Below are positions 1-12,175 of a stretch of DNA of 64,000 nt, piece after piece. The notes under the pieces were generated by a model. The model ran no database searches and was not told the origin of the DNA. It saw only the letters and a list, made by a program, of their open reading frames with translations. The DNA is taken from positions 16,302,868-16,366,867 of the forward strand of contig OY987246.1 of assembly GCA_963920765.1 (NCBI GenBank), given 5' to 3'. Positions within the stretch are counted from its first letter, which is position 1. Every line of letters begins with the position of its first letter. This stretch comes from Ulota crispa. Lineage: Eukaryota > Streptophyta > Bryopsida > Orthotrichales > Orthotrichaceae. The translations under genes were made by a program, and so were the position numbers.

Positions 1-1289
1 ACTCTAGATTTTATATATGCACACCCCTCGGGGGAAAAATTTTAGATTTTTACCATCAAAAAATTGAATTTGAATATTTGAATTCAAATTTGGACTTACA
101 GACCTTGATTTAGTCTAGAGTTGTAAAGGAGGTTATAATTGAACAACACCCAATGAAAAAACTTAGCTAGAGGGCAAATTGTTACTTTTACTTTTGTTTG
201 TAAGAAAAACTAAGTTTTTTCATTGGGTGTTGTTGAATTATAACCTCTATGGTTCTAGAATAAATCAAGGTCTTTGAGTCCAAATTTGAATCAAAATTTT
301 CAAATTCAGCTTTTTGGCGGTAAAAATATAAAGTTTATCCCAAGGGTGTGGATGTATCAAATCGAGGGTGTGGATGAATCAAATCCAGGGTGTGGATGAA
401 TCAAATCCAGGGTGTGGATGAATCAAATCCAGGGTGTGGATGAATCAAATCCAGGGTGTGGATGAATCAAATCCAGGGTGTGGATGAATCAAATCCCGGG
501 TGTGGATGAATGAAATCCCGGATGTGGATGAATTAAATCCGGGGTGTGGATGAATTAAATCCAGGGTGTGGATGAATCAAATCCGAGGTGTGGATGTATC
601 AAATCCAAGGTGTGGATGAATCAAATCCGGGGTGTGGATGAATCAAATCCGGGGTGTGGATGAATCAAATCCGGGGTGTGGATGAATCAAATCCGGGGTG
701 TGGATGAATCAAATCCGGGGTGTGGATGAATCAAATCCGGGGTGTGGATGAATCAAATCCGGGGTGTGGATGAATCAAATCTGGGGTGTGGATGAATCAA
801 ATCCGGGGTGTGGATGAATCAAATCCAGGGTGTGGATGAATCAAATCAAGGGTGTGGATGAATAAAATCCAGGGTGTGGATGTATCAAATTCACGATGTG
901 GATGAATCAAATTGAGGGTGTGGATGTATCAAATCCACGGTGTGGATGTATCAAATCCACGGTGTGGATGTATCAAATCCACGGTGTGGATGTATCAAAT
1001 CCACGGTGTGGATGTATCAAATCCACGGTGTGGATGTATCAAATCCACGGTGTGGATGTATCAAATCCACGGTGTGGATGTATCAAATCCACGGTGTGGA
1101 TGTATCAAATCCACGGTGTGGATGTATCAAATCCACGGTGTGGATGTATCAAATCCACGGTGTGGATGTATCAAATCCACGGTGTGGATGTATCAAATCC
1201 ACGGTGTGGATGTATCAAATCCACGGTGTGGATGTATCAAATCCACGGTGTGGATGTATCGAATCCATGGTGTGCCCATATCAATTCCC
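1..1289. mobile_element. Inverted-repeat MITE (GGGAATTG family) with satellite-expanded right end
   Basis: Bases 1-340 match the inner part of two other copies of the same family (4585-4997 and 51164-51573), including the internal inverted repeat around TTTTTCATTGGGTGTTGTT. The right terminus ACCATGG...ATATCAATTCCC lies at 1289, and the left terminus is missing or begins before the window. The 22-bp satellite at 345-1290 sits between the inner part and the right end. No transposase is visible, so it is non-autonomous; the 9-bp target duplication of the family points to Mutator-like mobilisation (inference). Confidence 0.7.
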
Positions 1290-1290
1290 T
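345..1290. repeat. 22-bp tandem satellite, 43 in-phase units
   Basis: The unit begins GGTGTGGATGTATCAAATCC. From 345 to 1290 there are 946 bases, exactly 43 units of 22 with no indel that I could see. Units up to about 900 mostly read GATGAATCAAATCCRGGG; those from about 905 on are nearly identical GATGTATCAAATCCACGG, so the second half was homogenised more recently. The last unit (1269-1290) is the transposon terminus itself. All three + frames are open over the recent part because of the repeat, which is not evidence of coding. Confidence 0.93.
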
Positions 1291-1913
1291 AAAAAAGTGA
1301 ATTACAGCTTTAAATTATACTTCTAGAAGATTAATATTGAATTTGTAATTAGTCTCTAGTCCATTTTTGGATGCCATAATCAAGTAATTAAAACTGATAT
1401 CATTTTGGATAGAATATGCCATAACATTGGATGAATTCAAGATACAAATTTAAGATAAATTTAAAGAGATTGATGACATCATTAAAAATATTGTTTTATG
1501 AAAGTTGTAATCAAAATCAAGATTAAGGAAATGGCTCTTATGAGCTTATATTGACTCTCCTCACATGTCCAATTGTTTTCTTTTGCACTACATATACACT
1601 CAAGTGGTGTAAATATAATCAACATAAACTCCCTACGCTTTGTTGACCAATATGCATGTCTTCCTTTGTAGAAAGAGGCCATTATTTACCACATATTCTC
1701 TATAGATTTGAGAGTATATGTATGTTAATAAGGTAAGAGGATTCATGCACTATTGATGAGTATTGCATTGAATACTATTTTTTAGAAAGAGCCTAGGTGT
1801 TGAAAAATAAATTTGATACATATGATTAGCCCCTCATAGCCCCTAGTGTTTCAAAGTACATTTCAAAATTCACTAGAAAAAGGTCGTGCTTTGTCTCATT
1901 GGACGTTGAGAGG
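1291..1913. other. AT-rich intergenic, nothing recognised
   Basis: No coding region, RNA gene or clear repeat was recognised here. Short open frames have no recognisable similarity. Confidence 0.5.
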
Positions 1914-2775
1914 TTAACTCTTTAAGGTATGTGCATCCAAAAGTAGATGCACCGTGGTCAACCTTGATTGTAACTTTCAAAATATCAATTTTTGGTACTT
2001 GGTTCAAACTAAGAAAATGAAGCTTGACAAGTTTTCTTTCTATTCCATTTAATTTTTTTGAAAAATGTCAAAAACTAAAAGAGTTGTTGCCATTAAAAGC
2101 CCAAAGTGTTAGAATCCAAATAACGCAATATGGTGTGTTTTTCATTCATATTTTCTACTCTTTAAATACATTTTAAATCTAAACTATAAAATTATGTTTC
2201 ACATTCTACCATTTACTTCTAGTAGAAATTACAAATTGTTTTAGTATATACTCTAGTTGATATAATTTTATTTCCACATTTAGCTTTAAAAACTCACAAT
2301 AATTCAAATTTCCGTTAAATTATTCAAAAAAATACACTTAATAGAAAATGAATTTATCTTTTAGCAAAAAATATCAAAATGTAATTCATTAATTAAATAT
2401 AAAGATAAACTTGGTTTGATAGTCAAATTTGACTTTCAAAGCTTTGTTGTGGCTGTTTTGGGTGTAAAAAATAAAATAACCAATTCAAATTTTTCCACAC
2501 TGATCTTTAATGCTGCTTGTACCTCTTGAAAAAAATTCAAGTAATTTGGATTTTTTTTGCTACTTTCACATATTTATGTTCATTTTTTGAAAAAAAAATG
2601 ATAACAATTACAAATTTTCATGAAACAAACTGAAATTCTTGCGGTGATATATCATTCATAGTTTCAAGCAACAAAAACTTAAGTTTTTGTTTGAACACAC
2701 TTTAAAAGACAAAATTTAGCTTAGACATGAAGTTTGACCATTTTAAAATGGATCAAGACGTCCTTTAGGGGTTAA
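1914..2775. mobile_element. Possible TTAA-flanked element (decayed)
   Basis: The left edge reads TTAACTCTTTAAGG and the right edge CCTTTAGGGGTTAA. This fits the terminal pattern of the better-preserved elements in this window, with two substitutions on the left. The interior is AT-rich and non-coding. The left boundary is the weak point. Confidence 0.4.
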
Positions 2776-3622
2776 TAAATTCATAAAGAGAAAATTATTG
2801 TGCTTGCACCTTCTTTGATTAAAACATTACACTAAGATGAACTAGTTCTTGACTTGAATTTTTTTAAATGTTGTTTGCAATTTATACAAGAAAATTAATA
2901 CATTGTGTAAATAGTAAGCATCAACCTTTACAATTTGTATCATTAATTACTTTCTATACAACAAAAGAATTGTGTAAATCATAAGGTTTCAAAAGAAAAT
3001 ATACTAAATCTCTTTCTTATCCATGAATATCCACAATCCTAAATCTAGTTTAAATTTTGAAATGGAATTTCTTGATTCAAGATTCCACATGAAAGTATTA
3101 AAGATGGCTAGAAGTATGAAACACCTAAACATGAAACACCTCATTTTTCTCTATTATATCAAAATGCTTGGATACACAATAAGAAAAACAATATAGGATT
3201 CAAAATGACAGTATTTGTTATAACCAACAACTCCACATGATTTTATTTGGACAATATAAAATAATGCAACAAAATTCAAGTAACATGTTTTTTTGGCATT
3301 CAAGGGTCTTCTGTGTCATTGGTATAGCATGTACATGCCAAAAGCTTGGCCTTTTTTAGATCCTAGGTCTTTGTCTTTCCACTCCATCAATTTTGCACTA
3401 CAATATGGACCTCCAAAAACAACACCAAATAACGGTTCTTCATTGATTCCCTCTTTCTAAAAGCCCTCTAGTTGCAACACCTCCAACAATTGATCTACAT
3501 TGTGATTATAGTTTGCTTTGATAAGAAACCACAAAGAATATAGAACAAAAAATAACACAGGAAAAAGGAGTCTTGTAATGAAGCATTTTTCCAAAAGCTC
3601 ACAAAAGACTTCTTTCATCCAT
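2776..3622. other. AT-rich intergenic, nothing recognised
   Basis: No gene or repeat could be supported. The stretch contains poly-A/T runs and short open frames only. Confidence 0.5.
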
Positions 3623-4541
3623 TTAACCCCTAAAGGACCAAATCCTTTTTTTAGAAACATAGCAATTTTGGGCAGGTACTTGTGATTGGAGCTTTTCATA
3701 TTTTAGGCTGAAATTTTAATAGAATGTGGGGACAATGTTTATCTTTCATATGAACTAAATTTCATGACATTTGGAATTATGAGTAAAAAGTTATGGCCTA
3801 ATATGCTATTTTTTACGTTTGTCGAGCAGCTTGGGCAGATTTTTAAGTTTTTTTTTCCCAGAATTTAAAAAAAAATGGGTTAAGGAGATTTATGTGAATG
3901 TAGGAAGCTTCAAATCATTCCGTCTGGATCAACGAGATGAAAGTTATGATGATTTTTTTTTTTATGGGCAGTTATGGATTCTCTACTCCAAAATAAACCT
4001 TGAAGTCCTTAATTTTACTTAATTTTCAACATTTTGGAAAAAAAACAAAACCAAAGGATGAAGATTGTTTATGATAGCGTTATGACCATTGGAATTGGCA
4101 TTTTTCATTTCCACAATTAAATTCTTAACAATTTAGTGTTTTGGATCATTGTCTACTTCATTTTACTTACTAATTTGTTTCCATATGTTATACAACTCCA
4201 AATGATTTGAAACAATTTTCACATGTACTTTACTTAGGTGGAATAAGGAATTTAGAGAAGCAGCACCCACATGGCCTTTTTTCCTTAAGAATTTCACCTT
4301 CTGAAGGGTAGCTGCCTGGTTTTTCACAAGACTCTTTTGAATATTCAAACCATTCTAACTTCCAATCCACATGGTGGAAAACTCTGAATTTTATTCCACA
4401 TCTTCCAAAACCATTCTTCTACAAGATCCTATGGTCACATATGCATAAAAACGTTTTTGTTTTCAAATTTGGTTGATGCTCTAAAAATGGCAATTTTGAA
4501 GAGTTTTTGGTGAAAACTTTGCTTGGTCCTTCAGGGGTTAA
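3623..4541. mobile_element. TTAA-flanked inverted-repeat element, about 911-bp subfamily
   Basis: The edges are TTAACCCCTAAAGGACC at 3623 and GGTCCTTCAGGGGTTAA ending at 4541. The interior matches 53782-54693 and 36703-37615 along its length, for example the shared TAGCAATTTTGGGCAGGT near the left end and TAAAAATGGCAATTTTGAAG near the right end. No transposase is encoded. The TTAA flanks and CCC ends fit the piggyBac superfamily (inference). Confidence 0.75.
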
Positions 4542-4576
4542 AGACATTTCCAACTACACATTGGCCATGTTGTAGT

Positions 4577-5005
4577 TTAATGAAGGGAATTGATATGTAC
4601 ACTTTGGGGGTCGGGGGAGTTGATATTTGCACACCCCTGGGATAAACTATATATTTCTACCATCAAAAAGTTGGATTTGAGAATTTTGAATTTCAATTTA
4701 GTTTTAGAGGCCGTGATCAATCTAGAACCATAAAAAAAGGTTGCAATTGAATAGCACTCAATGAAAAGTTTATTGTTTTTTACAAACAAAAGTAAAAGTG
4801 ACACTTTTTCCCTTAACTAAACTTTTTTAGTGAATGTTATTCAATTACAACCTTTTTATGATTTTAGACAAAATCATGATCTCCATGTCCAAATTTGAAT
4901 TCAAAATTCTCAATTTCAACTTTTTGATGATAGAAATCTATAATTCATCTCCCAGGGGATGTGCAAATATCAACCCCGTGTGCACGTATCAATTCCCTTA
5001 ATGAA
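4577..5005. mobile_element. GGGAATTG-family MITE with TTAATGAA target duplication
   Basis: The element spans 4585-4997, with ends GGGAATTGATATGTAC and GTATCAATTCCC, and is flanked on both sides by TTAATGAA (4577-4584 and 4998-5005). Its two halves are long inverted repeats. Each end carries two similar copies of a GATAT-TGCACAC motif in tandem, the pre-amplified form of the satellite seen at 345-1290. Confidence 0.85.
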
Positions 5006-6197
5006 TTAATCTTCAATCACCAATAAAATAATCTTTTAGTAGAAAGGTCATTGTTTTGTTTTATTGAATTAGTTCTGAATGTATTTCATTTTTATTGGCT
5101 CTGTTTTATTAAAAGAAAAATTGGCTATGCCAAAATCACATATTAACGGTATAACAAATAAACAAGGTGAATGTTGGTTTCATATAAATTAACTTTTTTA
5201 TTTGAAAAAAACGGAAGTTGCTTTATGAAGTCTAGATCATTCTATGCCATTGTTTTTTTAAAATGTGCGTGATTATTCATTTCATGTACGTTGGCATTCT
5301 TGTTATTTGTGAAACATGAAAGATGCTCCAGAGCACGTCATCTTTTGTTTTATACTTTGGACAAGGAGGAAACATATTTGATGTTATTGGCATCTAATTT
5401 ATTTGAATATTGTAAAGGATGGTTTCCGAGTAAAATCTGTTTGAAAATATTTTAAAAAAAATACCAAGCTTTGGTTTAAATTGTTTCATGAACATGGAGG
5501 TTGGTTTCATGTGCATTGGTAGCAATATGAAAGATAAGTATATTTTTCTTGTGCATATCATATTTTGATTTAATTTTAACAATGTTAAGATTGATTTTTG
5601 TGTTTTGCCATCCTTTTTTTATGAAAAACATATTTAGGATGCACTTTTGAGTCATTGATTGTTTTATTATTGGCAAAGTGAATGAGGTATTTGTGTGTTT
5701 TGGTGTTTTGGCATCTTTTTATATTTTAAGATCATGCAAGGGTGCCTAAATTATACAACTATGAAGGATGTCCTTATACATGTAAAAAATGTATGTATAT
5801 GTGTATACAATTATGTGTATCTATAGAGAGAAAAAGATGGATGTTGGTTTAACATAAATTGACATTGTTCATAGTAAAAACCCATGAAAAGGTCATAATT
5901 ATATGCATATCAATGTGTTTTTTACAATGGATATTGATTTTGTGTGCGTTGAATTATTTTTTATTTGTAAAATGTTCAAGTATTTTCTTTTGTTTGTTGT
6001 CCTTTACTAAAATTTGGATATAAACATGTTTATGAGTGATGACATTTATAATGGAAGTATAAATGCCAACTAATATAAAGCTAACCCGCTCATTGTTGCA
6101 ATTATGTATTCAAGATTTGGTAGTTTTAAAGTTTTATAATGAATGACATGTTTTTAAGTGTTTGACATACAACCTTGGCTTCAACTATTATTGATGA
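5006..6197. other. AT-rich intergenic, nothing recognised
   Basis: The sequence is AT-rich with recurrent GTTGGTTTCATRT-like words (5172, 5502, 5845), suggesting an old degenerate tandem structure. No gene is supported. Confidence 0.4.
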
Positions 6198-6522
6198 TAG
6201 ATTTAAGGGAAACTTTCATGGATACCCTGAAGTTTGTAATAATTTCATAGATACCCCGGCTTTTTCAAAAATTTAACAAATACCCATGGACCAAAAATGT
6301 TCAAGTGTTTTTTGTTGTGCATGCCATTTCCCTTCTCCCTTTGTGCGCACACTACTTTCTTGTAATGCATGCGCACAACTGAAGAAGGGAAGTGGCATGC
6401 ACATCAAAAAAATGCTTGAAATTTTTCAGTCCAAGGGTATTTGTGAAATTTCTGAAAAGCAAGGGTATCTATGAACTTATTGCAAACTTTAGGAGTATCC
6501 ATGAAAATTTCCCTAGATTTAA
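6198..6522. mobile_element. GGGAAAATTTC-family palindromic MITE, 9-bp TSD
   Basis: The element is 6207-6513 (307 bp) and is a nearly complete palindrome; arms contain GGATACCC, AATTTCATAGATACCC and a central CTTCCCTT / AAGGGAAG. It is flanked by TAGATTTAA at 6198-6206 and 6514-6522. Four other copies or parts lie at 25755, 31647, 42931 and 43336. A 9-bp target duplication is typical of Mutator-like elements (established); the assignment here is inference. Confidence 0.88.
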
Positions 6523-7481
6523 CCCTAAATGCCCAAGCCCTTTTTTTGTGAAAGTCACTGAAAATTTTCACTTTTGGGGGAATAAGTAGAAAGGTAGGAA
6601 AAAACTTTTTTTTTGGAAATCCAACCATAGAATCATGTTCTAGACTAAGGGAGGTACTTGTGGAAAAAAAATTAGCTCATTCTAGATGAAGAGGAGTGAA
6701 ATACTAACATTTGAAGTCAAAAAAAAAAAAATCTTTCTTTGTTGCCCAAAAATTTTAGAAGCCTTTAACCTCTCTTATATCAAAAAAATTGCTCTACATA
6801 AAGTTGAGGTTTATTTTTTCCATGGAGAAGACCAAGTTAGGTAAGTGTGGGAGAATTTTCAAATGAATTGGAGGTGTGAATCATACTTTGTAAAATCTTG
6901 CAATGCCGTAAGGCCATGAAATTTGCGTAGGCAAAATTGGAGGACTTATGTGAAATTCAAAAATCTGAATTACTTTGATCCAAGCTTTGATCTGAGCTTT
7001 GATCCAAATGGTGAAAACAAAAGAATCTTAGTCTACTACAACTTGGAAAAAAAAAACTCAAAAAAAAAACTAAAGCACCAATTTTTACAAGGGGCAAAAA
7101 GAATGGAGGTTTGGGAGTCCCATACCTACCAGCAAACTAAAACTTCTCACTCACCAATCAAAATTGAGTGATTCAAATTTTCCCACATATACATATATAT
7201 ATATAAAGAACTAATTTCAGATTTTTATTTTTTTTAAATGCAATGTTTAAAGAAGTTTTTTGAGCTGCCTAGAATGCATGCCCTCCCCCATTGTTCAGAA
7301 ATTCATGCATAACTTCTTCAATAAATGTTGGAATGAAGAAAGAATTAGATGTGCACATACATTTTTGAATTCCCTGTCATCTTCAAAAGTTTCAAAAAAT
7401 ATATGAAAATTGGTTTAGTCATAGGTATATGCTCGAGGTCCATTTGTCCCCTAGGGGAACACTTGAGCCTTTTGGGGTTAA
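6519..7481. mobile_element. TTAA-flanked element, 0.95-kb subfamily
   Basis: The edges are TTAACCCTAAATGCCC (6519) and CTTTTGGGGTTAA (to 7481). The left part (AAGCCC, poly-T, GTGAAAGTCACTGAAAA) recurs at 7562, 61053 and, inverted, at 52894. The right part (CATAGGTATATGC...TTTGTCCCC) recurs at the far end of the same relatives. The left TTAA is shared with the target duplication of the MITE at 6207-6513. Confidence 0.7.
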
Positions 7482-7557
7482 AGAAAAATATTAGACATAG
7501 ACATCACAAATGAAAGATGTCTCTAGTCAATCCAATTTTATATAACAAGGTTTAAAG

Positions 7558-8480
7558 TTAACCCCTAAAGGACTAAGCTCTTTTTCTGCAAAAGTCAATG
7601 AAAACTACCACTTCTAGGGTAGTGAGTAGAAAGTTAGGTTTTGATTTTTTTTTGAAAATCCAAGTGTAGGATCTTGCCCTTGATTACAAGAGTTACTTGT
7701 TGGAAAAAAACCAGCTCATTTCAAATAAAGAAGTGAGAGATATTAACATCTGAAGTGAAAAGAAAAGTTTTTTCCCTTCTTGTATGAAATTTTTTAAAGC
7801 CTTTGATTGCTCTTGTAGCAAAAAAATTACTCTACACAAAGTTGAGGTATAATTTCTCCATTTAGAAAACCAAGTTAGGCATATGTGTGAGATTTTTCAA
7901 ATTACTTGGAAGTGTACAACATAGTCCAACAAATCTTTGAATGCTTGAAGGTCCTGAAATTTGCCATTATACTAGGCAAAATTTGAGGATTTGTGTAAAA
8001 TTCAGAAATTTGAATTATACTAATATAAATGGTGAAGAGCAAGGACTCTTAGCTCAGTTAAATCTAGAAAAACAAATCAAACAACAAATACACAAACTGC
8101 TCAAAAAATAAAGTACCAAATTTTATAAGGGACAAAAAGAATGGAGGCTTGGGAATCCTTGAGATAAGCACCTTCCCCTCCACTCCTATTTGCCCAAGTG
8201 TCGACACCTTGTGCCCATAAGAGCTTACCCTTGTTTGAGGCAACACCCATTTACAAAGAAGAGGCCGTGCTCAAACTACCCCTCTTCCCTAATTTTGATA
8301 AATTTGTGCTTGACTTCTTCATTGAGTGTTGGAATGAAGAAAAATTTGGATGGCCACTTGGGTTTTTGAATTCCTCGCCTTCAATAATATTTTTGTAAAT
8401 CACACAAAGTAATTTAGCCATAGGTATATGCCAAAAATCCCATGTGCCCCTTGACGGGACAACAATCTTTTAGGGGCTAA
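7558..8480. mobile_element. TTAA-flanked element, 0.92-kb subfamily
   Basis: The left edge TTAACCCCTAAAGGACTAAG is intact. The right edge reads CTTTTAGGGGCTAA, with one base changed in the TTAA. The interior matches the elements at 6523, 61053 and (inverted) 51982. It is non-coding. Confidence 0.7.
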
Positions 8481-8860
8481 TCAAGATTTTTCTTTTCAAA
8501 TCAAACCTTTACATTTATTTTTCAATTTTCAACTCTCTTGGAATCTTCTTTTTTTGGCATGAACTATTTTACATCTTGAGTTCAAAAAATAAAAGGTTGA
8601 TTTTCAACCATTGCCAATCACAAGGAAACATTAGTGAAAAGGGTGGGTAATTAACATCACTCTAGAATGTTGTATTCATACAACATCTTAAAAAAAATCA
8701 AAAGATTGTATGTCAATAAAGACCTTGTGTTTGTATGTTTAGACAACACACCACAATTTTGTGATTCATGTATACATGTGTCCATAATCTAATGTGGTTA
8801 ACACAAAATTAGTAGGTCCATATACAATAACTTGAGCAATAGGAATTCATATGATTATAA
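8481..8860. other. AT-rich intergenic, nothing recognised
   Basis: No supported gene or repeat between the TTAA element and the short tandem repeats that follow. Confidence 0.5.
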
Positions 8861-8864
8861 AGGT

Positions 8865-9065
8865 GTCATGACCATTGGTAGATGAATGATTGATGGATAA
8901 ACTAATTCATAATGAATTGTGAATAATTAATTAAACAAACATGGATGGACAAAAGATTGATGAATGAATTAGTTCACAATGAATTGTGAATTAATAGTTA
9001 AACAATTGGTGATGGATGAAAGATTGATAAATGAACTAATTTACTATGAATTGTAGATTAGTAGA
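8865..9065. repeat. Three degenerate about 64-bp tandem units
   Basis: Three successive blocks share GATGGATRAAAGATTGAT, an AACTAATTCA-like segment and ATGAATTGTGAATTA, spaced about 64 bases apart. A shorter repeat of AGATGTACAYTRGATGA follows at about 9135-9205. Confidence 0.6.
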
Positions 9066-9205
9066 TTAGTTGCAAAGACCTGGATGCGGACATTTTTGGA
9101 TGATGAATTTGTGCATTAGAGTTAGACAACTCCACTTGGATGATAATGTATAAGATGTACACTAGATGATAAGTGTATGGGATGTACATTGGATGAGAAG
9201 TACGT

Positions 9206-10839
9206 TGGACAGAGTATTGGAACTTGAAATCTAAGCTTGAAATTAGCTAACCTTTATTGAAAGATGAGACATGAATTTATACTCAAAGTATTTCTAGTCT
9301 AACTGCTACTTTTACCTTAGCTAATGGTTGGAGATGAATATTAAAAATAGAAAGCTAAAATAATTAAAATAATTCCATTTTTGGAAAAAGAGTGATACTA
9401 TAAGATGAGGCTTGGAGGGTGAAGACATTAATTCTTTTGGGAATTAATCTTTCCCTGTGGTTATGTGGTTGAGCTCCTTGTAGTCTTTGTAATTTATTAT
9501 GTATAGACAAGTCTACGCACCCATTGTACCAACAGAGTAAAAGTTGTGGTGCAATTGCCAATGACGGTGCAACTACCAGTGACATGTTTACTTTATTTCA
9601 TGTATAACTTTGGTTCAACTTGTACTCTACTCTACTTTTTAGGTGGAACTAATGATGATTTTGCGCAATCGTCCTCCTCACATATGGAACCGTCGAGTTC
9701 AACCACCGTGCAATATTCTATTATAATATAGATTGTTGTTTTATTCAAGTAATTGGATGATTTAAGTTACAAGTTGAGGAAAGTTTGTTCCAAAAGGCAG
9801 TTATATTTGTTATATTACTTTCATGATGATTTTGAAAGTAGAATTACACTATTTTTGTATATGACCCTAGAAATAAAATTTATTTTTAATGAAGCTAGTG
9901 TCTTACATTGAGCTATATGTTGTCACATGTCATGGTTCAATGCATATTCAAATAATCGTTGGAGACTGGTAAGGCAATGTCATGTGAAATTGCTAAATTA
10001 TCCTACATGTAGTTTTAACAATACAAAATTTATTGTTGAATTGGTGTAAGTATTGGGTGAACTCCTTGCTCAAAGACATGCTTTTAGACACACAAGAAAT
10101 CACTATTGTTTAGTCAAAAGCAAAACACCCTATGCTCATGGACTTTCTTAACTTTTGATTCCCTATTAGTTGTTCAACTCCCTGCAATTAACATTAAAAC
10201 ATGGGATTTGAATGTTGGTAGTACTAACACTACATAACGTAATAGTACAACTAGGTGTCATGTCAATGCATACAAAGAGAAGATACTTTATGGTAGGAAG
10301 CTTGAATTCTATCCAGGTTCTAATTGTGTCCATAGTTTAGGAACAACTGACATGTTCTTTCAAGTATCTATCAGTGTCATTGATGAGTTAGGTGGGCTTA
10401 AATGGTTGATTTTATGAACATCATAACTTAGATACCAAACAAAAACCCATGCAAGTTTGAAGTGACTAAATGATCCAAAATTCTTTCCACCAACTTTGCA
10501 TTTTCTCCTTGATTACTCATAATAATATTCACTCAAGAATGATGGTTTCTTCTTCAATTTAATCACAATTGTTGATTTTTTTGTAAGTTCCTATCAACAA
10601 CAATTTTTTTCCTATTTGAAACATGAACAACCTTTATCCATGCTTTATTATACTAAGATAGAAAGTCCATAATCTGACCATTTAAACCTATCTAACTCAT
10701 CAATGACAATAACAAATATCTAAAGGAACACGTCACTCTAGATAAGAAACACATTTAGAACATAGTCACTTTTAAAGCCTCCTACCTTAGATTCCATTAC
10801 AAACATCGACTCTCATAACATTGTTAAGCCTGTTTGATT
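9206..10839. other. Intergenic, no gene recognised
   Basis: The stretch is AT-rich. Around 9530-9730 two short segments with less AT-biased sequence are separated by a possible acceptor (TTTTTAG/GTGGAAC), which may be exon remnants, but I recognise no family. Nothing else could be supported. Confidence 0.35.
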
Positions 10840-11585
10840 TCTCTCCCCAGCTATGGAGGAATATGCCTCCCCATACAGAGTTGCTAGCAGGCGAGCCTGT
10901 GAGCATGAGCATGTGAGCTTGTGAGCCTACAAGCGGGAAACTTTTTAAGTAAATTTTGGAGTGAAATACCTATGACCGTGGAACTTTTGCACAAATATGA
11001 AATAATAAGTAGGTCATATTGTAAGAGAACTTGTGGAATATATGAAACAAATTGAATATCTTAATCAAATTTTTCAAATTTGTTGTAGACTTATATAAAG
11101 CATATAATAATCAATTAAACTAACAAATGCAAAAAAGAAATTTGTAGCCATAAAACAGAAAAATGTATAGATAATAAAAAAATCACACACAGACCACTTT
11201 GTGAATTATAGTCTCACATGTCTAAGTCTTAGTGGACTTACTGAATGAGTCATCAGTACTAGGTATGTCTAAAGACTGCTCTATGTCAAAAGTCATTCCA
11301 CCAATGAATTCAAAGATGGCTGTTCAAAGTATAAGTATTACAACAACATCTAGGTTTAAAGAATCATAAGCTTCAAACATTGAGGCCATTTGTTGTGCAT
11401 ACAAACATAGTGAAAATTTCTTATCTAGGCTAATTCAAAAGTCTTTAATAGTGTTGGTTAGAGAATTTGTTGTTGTCATCAATCCACAATTGCTATTTAA
11501 ATACATTCAATATATTAAAGTCAATTCAAACATAAAATAATACACTAAATTTTAATAGAATGATGAAAGATGAAGACTTACTTAC

Positions 11586-12175
11586 CAAATTAGAATTTTG
11601 TACAAATGTTTGAGATAATACATGGATATCATTTGGATCTTCTGTAGTCACTATTAAAGATGGTTCCTCCTTATCTACTATGGCTGACAAGGTCTGCATC
11701 ATGGATTCTAATACTGCAACAAAAACATCTTCATTTTCCTCTAATTCCAAAATATGATGGTCTATACTACAACAAGCTATAACCGCCGCACTTGTAAACA
11801 AAATAGAAACCATTAAGCAATAATAAGTTGAAAACAAAAAGAAGGATACAAAAAAATATAACAATACAACTAGTGATCCTACTAGTTGAGGTTGTGCAAT
11901 CCAAAATAACATCACTTTCAAGCAATATGGCTTCAATGAGAAGCTGAATGAACCTAAGATCTTTCACCCATGGTCCTCTGAGCCATGGTCTAATGCCATG
12001 CATGGCTAAATTGTTTATCCATGTGAAGTTCATGAAATTGTAATCTCATGCAATGTCCAAGTCTACTTTCTCTATTGTCTCTTTGTGTTTGAAAGAGAAA
12101 TTGCATATTTATTTCCCCTTCAAATCCTTCACCAAGAAGATAAATCCAAATTTTTGTGTCCAAAAAACCAGCCAT
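11586..12175 (-). pseudogene. Methyltransferase-motif gene fragment, copy A
   Basis: On the minus strand, 12175-11890 encodes LDTKIWIYLLGEGFEGEINM and, after a change of frame, WLRGPWVKDLRFIQLLIEA followed by DVILDCTTST. After an intron of about 100 bp with acceptor at 11791, the second exon (11790-11586) continues AAVIACCSIDHH and DVFVAVLESMMQ and ends at a GTAAGT donor. The order LLIEA-DVILDCT-(intron)-AAVIAC matches the fragment at 63.28 kb. That fragment resembles motif I of N4/N6 DNA methyltransferases (D-x-x-x-x-[ST]-G). Here the glycine-containing loop is degraded and the frame is broken, so I call it a pseudogene. The wider protein is not identified. Confidence 0.5.

Noticed and set aside
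345..1290. CRISPR-like regular repeats
   Set aside because: Units are contiguous without spacers and the context is a eukaryotic transposon.
896..1326. Three overlapping 126-134-codon frames reading repeats of VWMYQIHGVDVSNPRCGC
   Set aside because: They exist only because a 22-bp repeat without stop codons is open in all three frames; there is no sign of selection or splice context.
6519..6540. Telomere-like CCCTAAA at the ends of the TTAA elements
   Set aside because: Single units next to TTAA in a defined terminal repeat; no tandem CCCTAAA array exists, so no interstitial telomere.
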